Source: CAYSPU01 sp964432995 (GTDB lineage: Bacteria; Verrucomicrobiota; Verrucomicrobiia; Limisphaerales; JAHDYP01). From it: a stretch of 8,115 nucleotides of DNA. Location of the stretch: assembly GCA_964432995.1 (NCBI GenBank), contig CAYSPU010000259.1, positions 1-8,115 on the forward strand. Reading direction: 5' to 3'. The position numbers and the translations under genes were made by a program. The notes under the pieces are model-generated. The model was not told the origin of the DNA and ran no database searches. It saw only the letters and a program-made list of their open reading frames with translations. Every line of letters starts with the position of its first letter. Within the stretch, counting starts at the first letter, position 1. Of this stretch, positions 7,264-8,115 are shown piece by piece.

Positions 7264-7291
7264 CGACTGATGGAATCCGTGAAATGATCGC

Positions 7292-7320
7292 TTGAATCGA
7301 CGGTTCTCCTGTCTGATATT
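7292..7320 (+). promoter_or_regulatory. Weak sigma70-like promoter candidate for the small lipoprotein
   Basis: TTGAAT (7292-7297) and GATATT (7315-7320) each match 4 of 6 consensus positions with a 17-nt spacer, ending 31 bases before the lipoprotein ATG. Spacing and position are right, but the hexamer matches are modest. Confidence 0.25.
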
Positions 7321-7351
7321 GAGCCCGGCCTGCCTAAGCGATGGACAGCAT

Positions 7352-7543
7352 ATGAAGTTCCTGATTGCAGTGTTCAGCGCGGTAGCTCTCCTGGCTCTGG
7401 GTGCCGGTTGCGCATCCAATCAAACGGCTGCGACCGATGACGGCCGGGTGCGAACCGGCCACACCGTTTCCGACGCCGACGCCCAGCGGTCTGACGCCGT
7501 GGCCGGATGGACCGTGGGTTCTTCCGCCGCAGAGTCGCACTGA
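7352..7543 (+). CDS. Small putative lipoprotein, 63 residues
   Basis: The start ATG 7352 places a textbook lipoprotein signal at the front: MKFLIAVFSAVALLALGAGC, with lipobox LGAGC and lipidated Cys20. An upstream in-frame start at 7292 would put 20 non-signal residues ahead of it. The ribosome-binding site is weak (GGA at 7343-7345). A 4-codon ATG frame at 7341 ends by overlapping the true start as ATGA. The mature part is only 44 residues, Ala/Thr/Asp/Ser-rich and polar, with no cysteine after Cys20 and no recognised domain. I do not recognise the family. It is transcribed divergently from the protease and followed after 37 bases by a hairpin. Confidence 0.75.
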   Translation: MKFLIAVFSAVALLALGAGCASNQTAATDDGRVRTGHTVSDADAQRSDAVAGWTVGSSAAESH

Positions 7544-7580
7544 CGTGCGCCCCGCGGGCGGCAACGAGTGAGACCCGGCG

Positions 7581-7604
7581 CGAGGTGCCCGGGGCGGTGC
7601 CTCG
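7581..7604 (+). terminator. Hairpin downstream of the small lipoprotein
   Basis: CGAGGTGCC (7581-7589) pairs with GGTGCCTCG (7596-7604) over 9 positions including two G-T wobbles, with a 6-nt loop. It lies 37 bases after the lipoprotein stop. No T-run follows, so rho-independent termination is uncertain. It could instead be another intergenic palindrome. Confidence 0.35.
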
Positions 7605-7688
7605 GGACGCTGCGGCGCGGTGGAGGTGGTCTCCCCGGTGACGCGGTCGGGCTTGTCTGCCGACCCGTTTCCGCGTAGGAGAACACCG

Positions 7689-7907
7689 GTAAACCGCAGG
7701 AACTTCCTCCAACTCGGAGCCGCCTCCCTCGGATGGGTTGCCCTCCGGCCTGCAACCCGCCTCTATGCCGCCGAATCCACCCGCCGCGCCGGCCTCATCG
7801 GCACCGGCTGCTACGGCAAGAGCGTCCTCTTCCGGCTCCTCCAGGTCGCCCCGGTCGAAGTCGTCTCCCTCTGCGCCGACAACCGTCTGAAATCCCAGAA
7901 TGGGTAG
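7689..7907 (+). pseudogene. Decayed 5' fragment of a Tat-exported Gfo/Idh/MocA-family oxidoreductase
   Basis: The 72 codons read as the N-terminus of a secreted Gfo/Idh/MocA NAD(P)-dependent oxidoreductase. They contain a twin-arginine motif NRRNFLQLGAAS (2-13), the end of the Tat signal at RLYAAE (24-29), then a Rossmann start with the dinucleotide-binding GTGCYG (IGTGCYG, 37-43) and VEVVSLCADN (56-65), equivalent to the family's VVSLCDVD strand. Two lesions are visible. First, AGGAG (7677-7681) is placed 7 nt before the natural first codon, but that codon is GTA, not a start; one G-to-A change from GTG would explain it. The only in-frame upstream starts (GTG 7620 and 7626, TTG 7653) add unrelated sequence. 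Second, homology ends at about 7883, followed by seven unrelated codons, a stop at 7905-7907 and a repeat element. Family members run about 400-450 residues, so over 80% is absent. It is presumed non-functional. Confidence 0.7.
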
Positions 7908-7910
7908 GGG

Positions 7911-7924
7911 CGATTCATGGGAAG
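7911..7924 (+). repeat. Direct repeat copy 1, CGATTCATGGGAAG
   Basis: This matches CGGTTCATGGGAAG at 8100-8113 at 13 of 14 positions in the same orientation. The two copies bracket the heptamer palindrome. Copy 1 lies four bases after the stop of the oxidoreductase fragment. Confidence 0.55.
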
Positions 7925-7929
7925 AGGCC

Positions 7930-8050
7930 ACATCCAAGGGAGGGATGTGCTCTGGGACCATGAACCGGGACGAACGTCGAACGCCGAACGTCGCACATCG
8001 AACGTCGAACGTCCGATCCCACAGTGTCCCTTTCGTTCAACCTTGGATGT
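7930..8050. repeat. 10-bp inverted repeat ACATCCAAGG / CCTTGGATGT
   Basis: ACATCCAAGG (7930-7939) is the exact reverse complement of CCTTGGATGT (8041-8050). This pairing crosses the other inverted repeat of the element (7958-7967 with 8100-8109), so both cannot form in one simple hairpin. Confidence 0.6.
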
Positions 8051-8109
8051 TGGAAGTTCGACGTTCGACGTTTGGTTCATTATCAGCGACTTGCGCGTGC
8101 GGTTCATGG
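7958..8109. repeat. Palindromic element built from inverted arrays of a 7-bp unit
   Basis: The outer arms CCATGAACCG (7958-7967) and CGGTTCATGG (8100-8109) are perfect reverse complements. The left inner arm is six consecutive heptamers of CGAACGT type (7971-8012: CGAACGT, CGAACGC, CGAACGT, CGCACAT, CGAACGT, CGAACGT). The right inner arm is four heptamers of the reverse-complement type ACGTTCG (8047-8074: ATGTTGG, AAGTTCG, ACGTTCG, ACGTTTG). About 34 bases separate them. Another GGTTCAT lies at 8074-8080. Three heptamers make 21 bases, so translations show a 7-residue periodic peptide (TFDVRRS-like on the minus strand), but no gene is implied. Similar TTCGACGTTCGA-type repeats are, from memory, dispersed in many environmental Verrucomicrobia genomes. 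The element may continue past the right edge. Confidence 0.75.
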
Positions 8110-8115
8110 GAAGGG

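Noticed and set aside
7374..7961. A 195-codon minus-strand frame opposite the lipoprotein and oxidoreductase fragment
   Set aside because: It spans several unrelated features (lipoprotein, hairpin, Tat-signal fragment, repeat) and shows no domain, signal or ribosome-binding site.
7971..8074. CRISPR array
   Set aside because: The repeats are contiguous 7-mers in two opposing orientations with no unique spacers of 25-40 bp.
7811..8107. A 98-codon minus-strand frame with periodic TFDVRRS-like residues
   Set aside because: The periodicity is simply the 7-bp repeat read in a frame (21 bp = 7 residues). The rest is antisense to the oxidoreductase remnant.
1..8115. A defence island, secretion system or biosynthetic cluster
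   Set aside because: No nuclease, toxin, methyltransferase, transposase, synthase or secretion component was recognised. The genes are unrelated envelope and housekeeping types with large gaps.

Overview
The window is high-GC bacterial DNA and most likely comes from a Verrucomicrobiota-type (PVC superphylum) organism. The pointers are: a secreted PQQ-type beta-propeller protein whose mature N-terminus carries the WPQWRG signature common in Planctomycetes and Verrucomicrobia; a Tat-signal Gfo/Idh/MocA oxidoreductase remnant; an autotransporter/PEP-CTERM-like surface-protein remnant; a BBP2-type outer-membrane barrel; and intergenic DNA rich in small palindromes. The assignment is an inference from family recognition, not from a marker gene.

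Layout. Five genes or gene remnants lie on the minus strand, listed here in transcription order. (1) 7186-6185 is an exported trypsin-like serine protease with an intact His/Asp/Ser triad and no PDZ domain. (2) 6028-4718 is an outer-membrane beta-barrel protein. (3) 4621-4213 is a frameshifted, shortened remnant of a secreted autotransporter-like protein. (4) 3875-1323 is a complete Ski2-like DEAD/DEAH helicase with a DUF3516-type C-terminal half. (5) 1079 to the left edge is a secreted PQQ-like beta-propeller protein, cut only by the window edge. On the plus strand are a 63-residue lipoprotein (7352-7543) and the first ~65 codons of a Gfo/Idh/MocA oxidoreductase (7689-7907). The latter has lost its start codon and runs into a palindromic repeat element that fills the right end.

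The genes do not form an obvious pathway. Most encode envelope or exported products (protease, barrel, beta-propeller, lipoprotein), and the helicase is a cytoplasmic RNA/DNA remodelling enzyme. The gaps (156, 96, 337 and 243 bases) and the remnant in the middle argue against one tight operon. The most notable non-genic content is structured DNA: a heptamer-built palindromic element at 7930-8109, a 13-bp perfect inverted repeat at 4136-4228, an operator-like dyad at 7214-7238 ahead of the protease, and several short GC-rich palindromes with purine loops. I found no rRNA, tRNA, CRISPR array, transposase, or convincing new multi-gene system.
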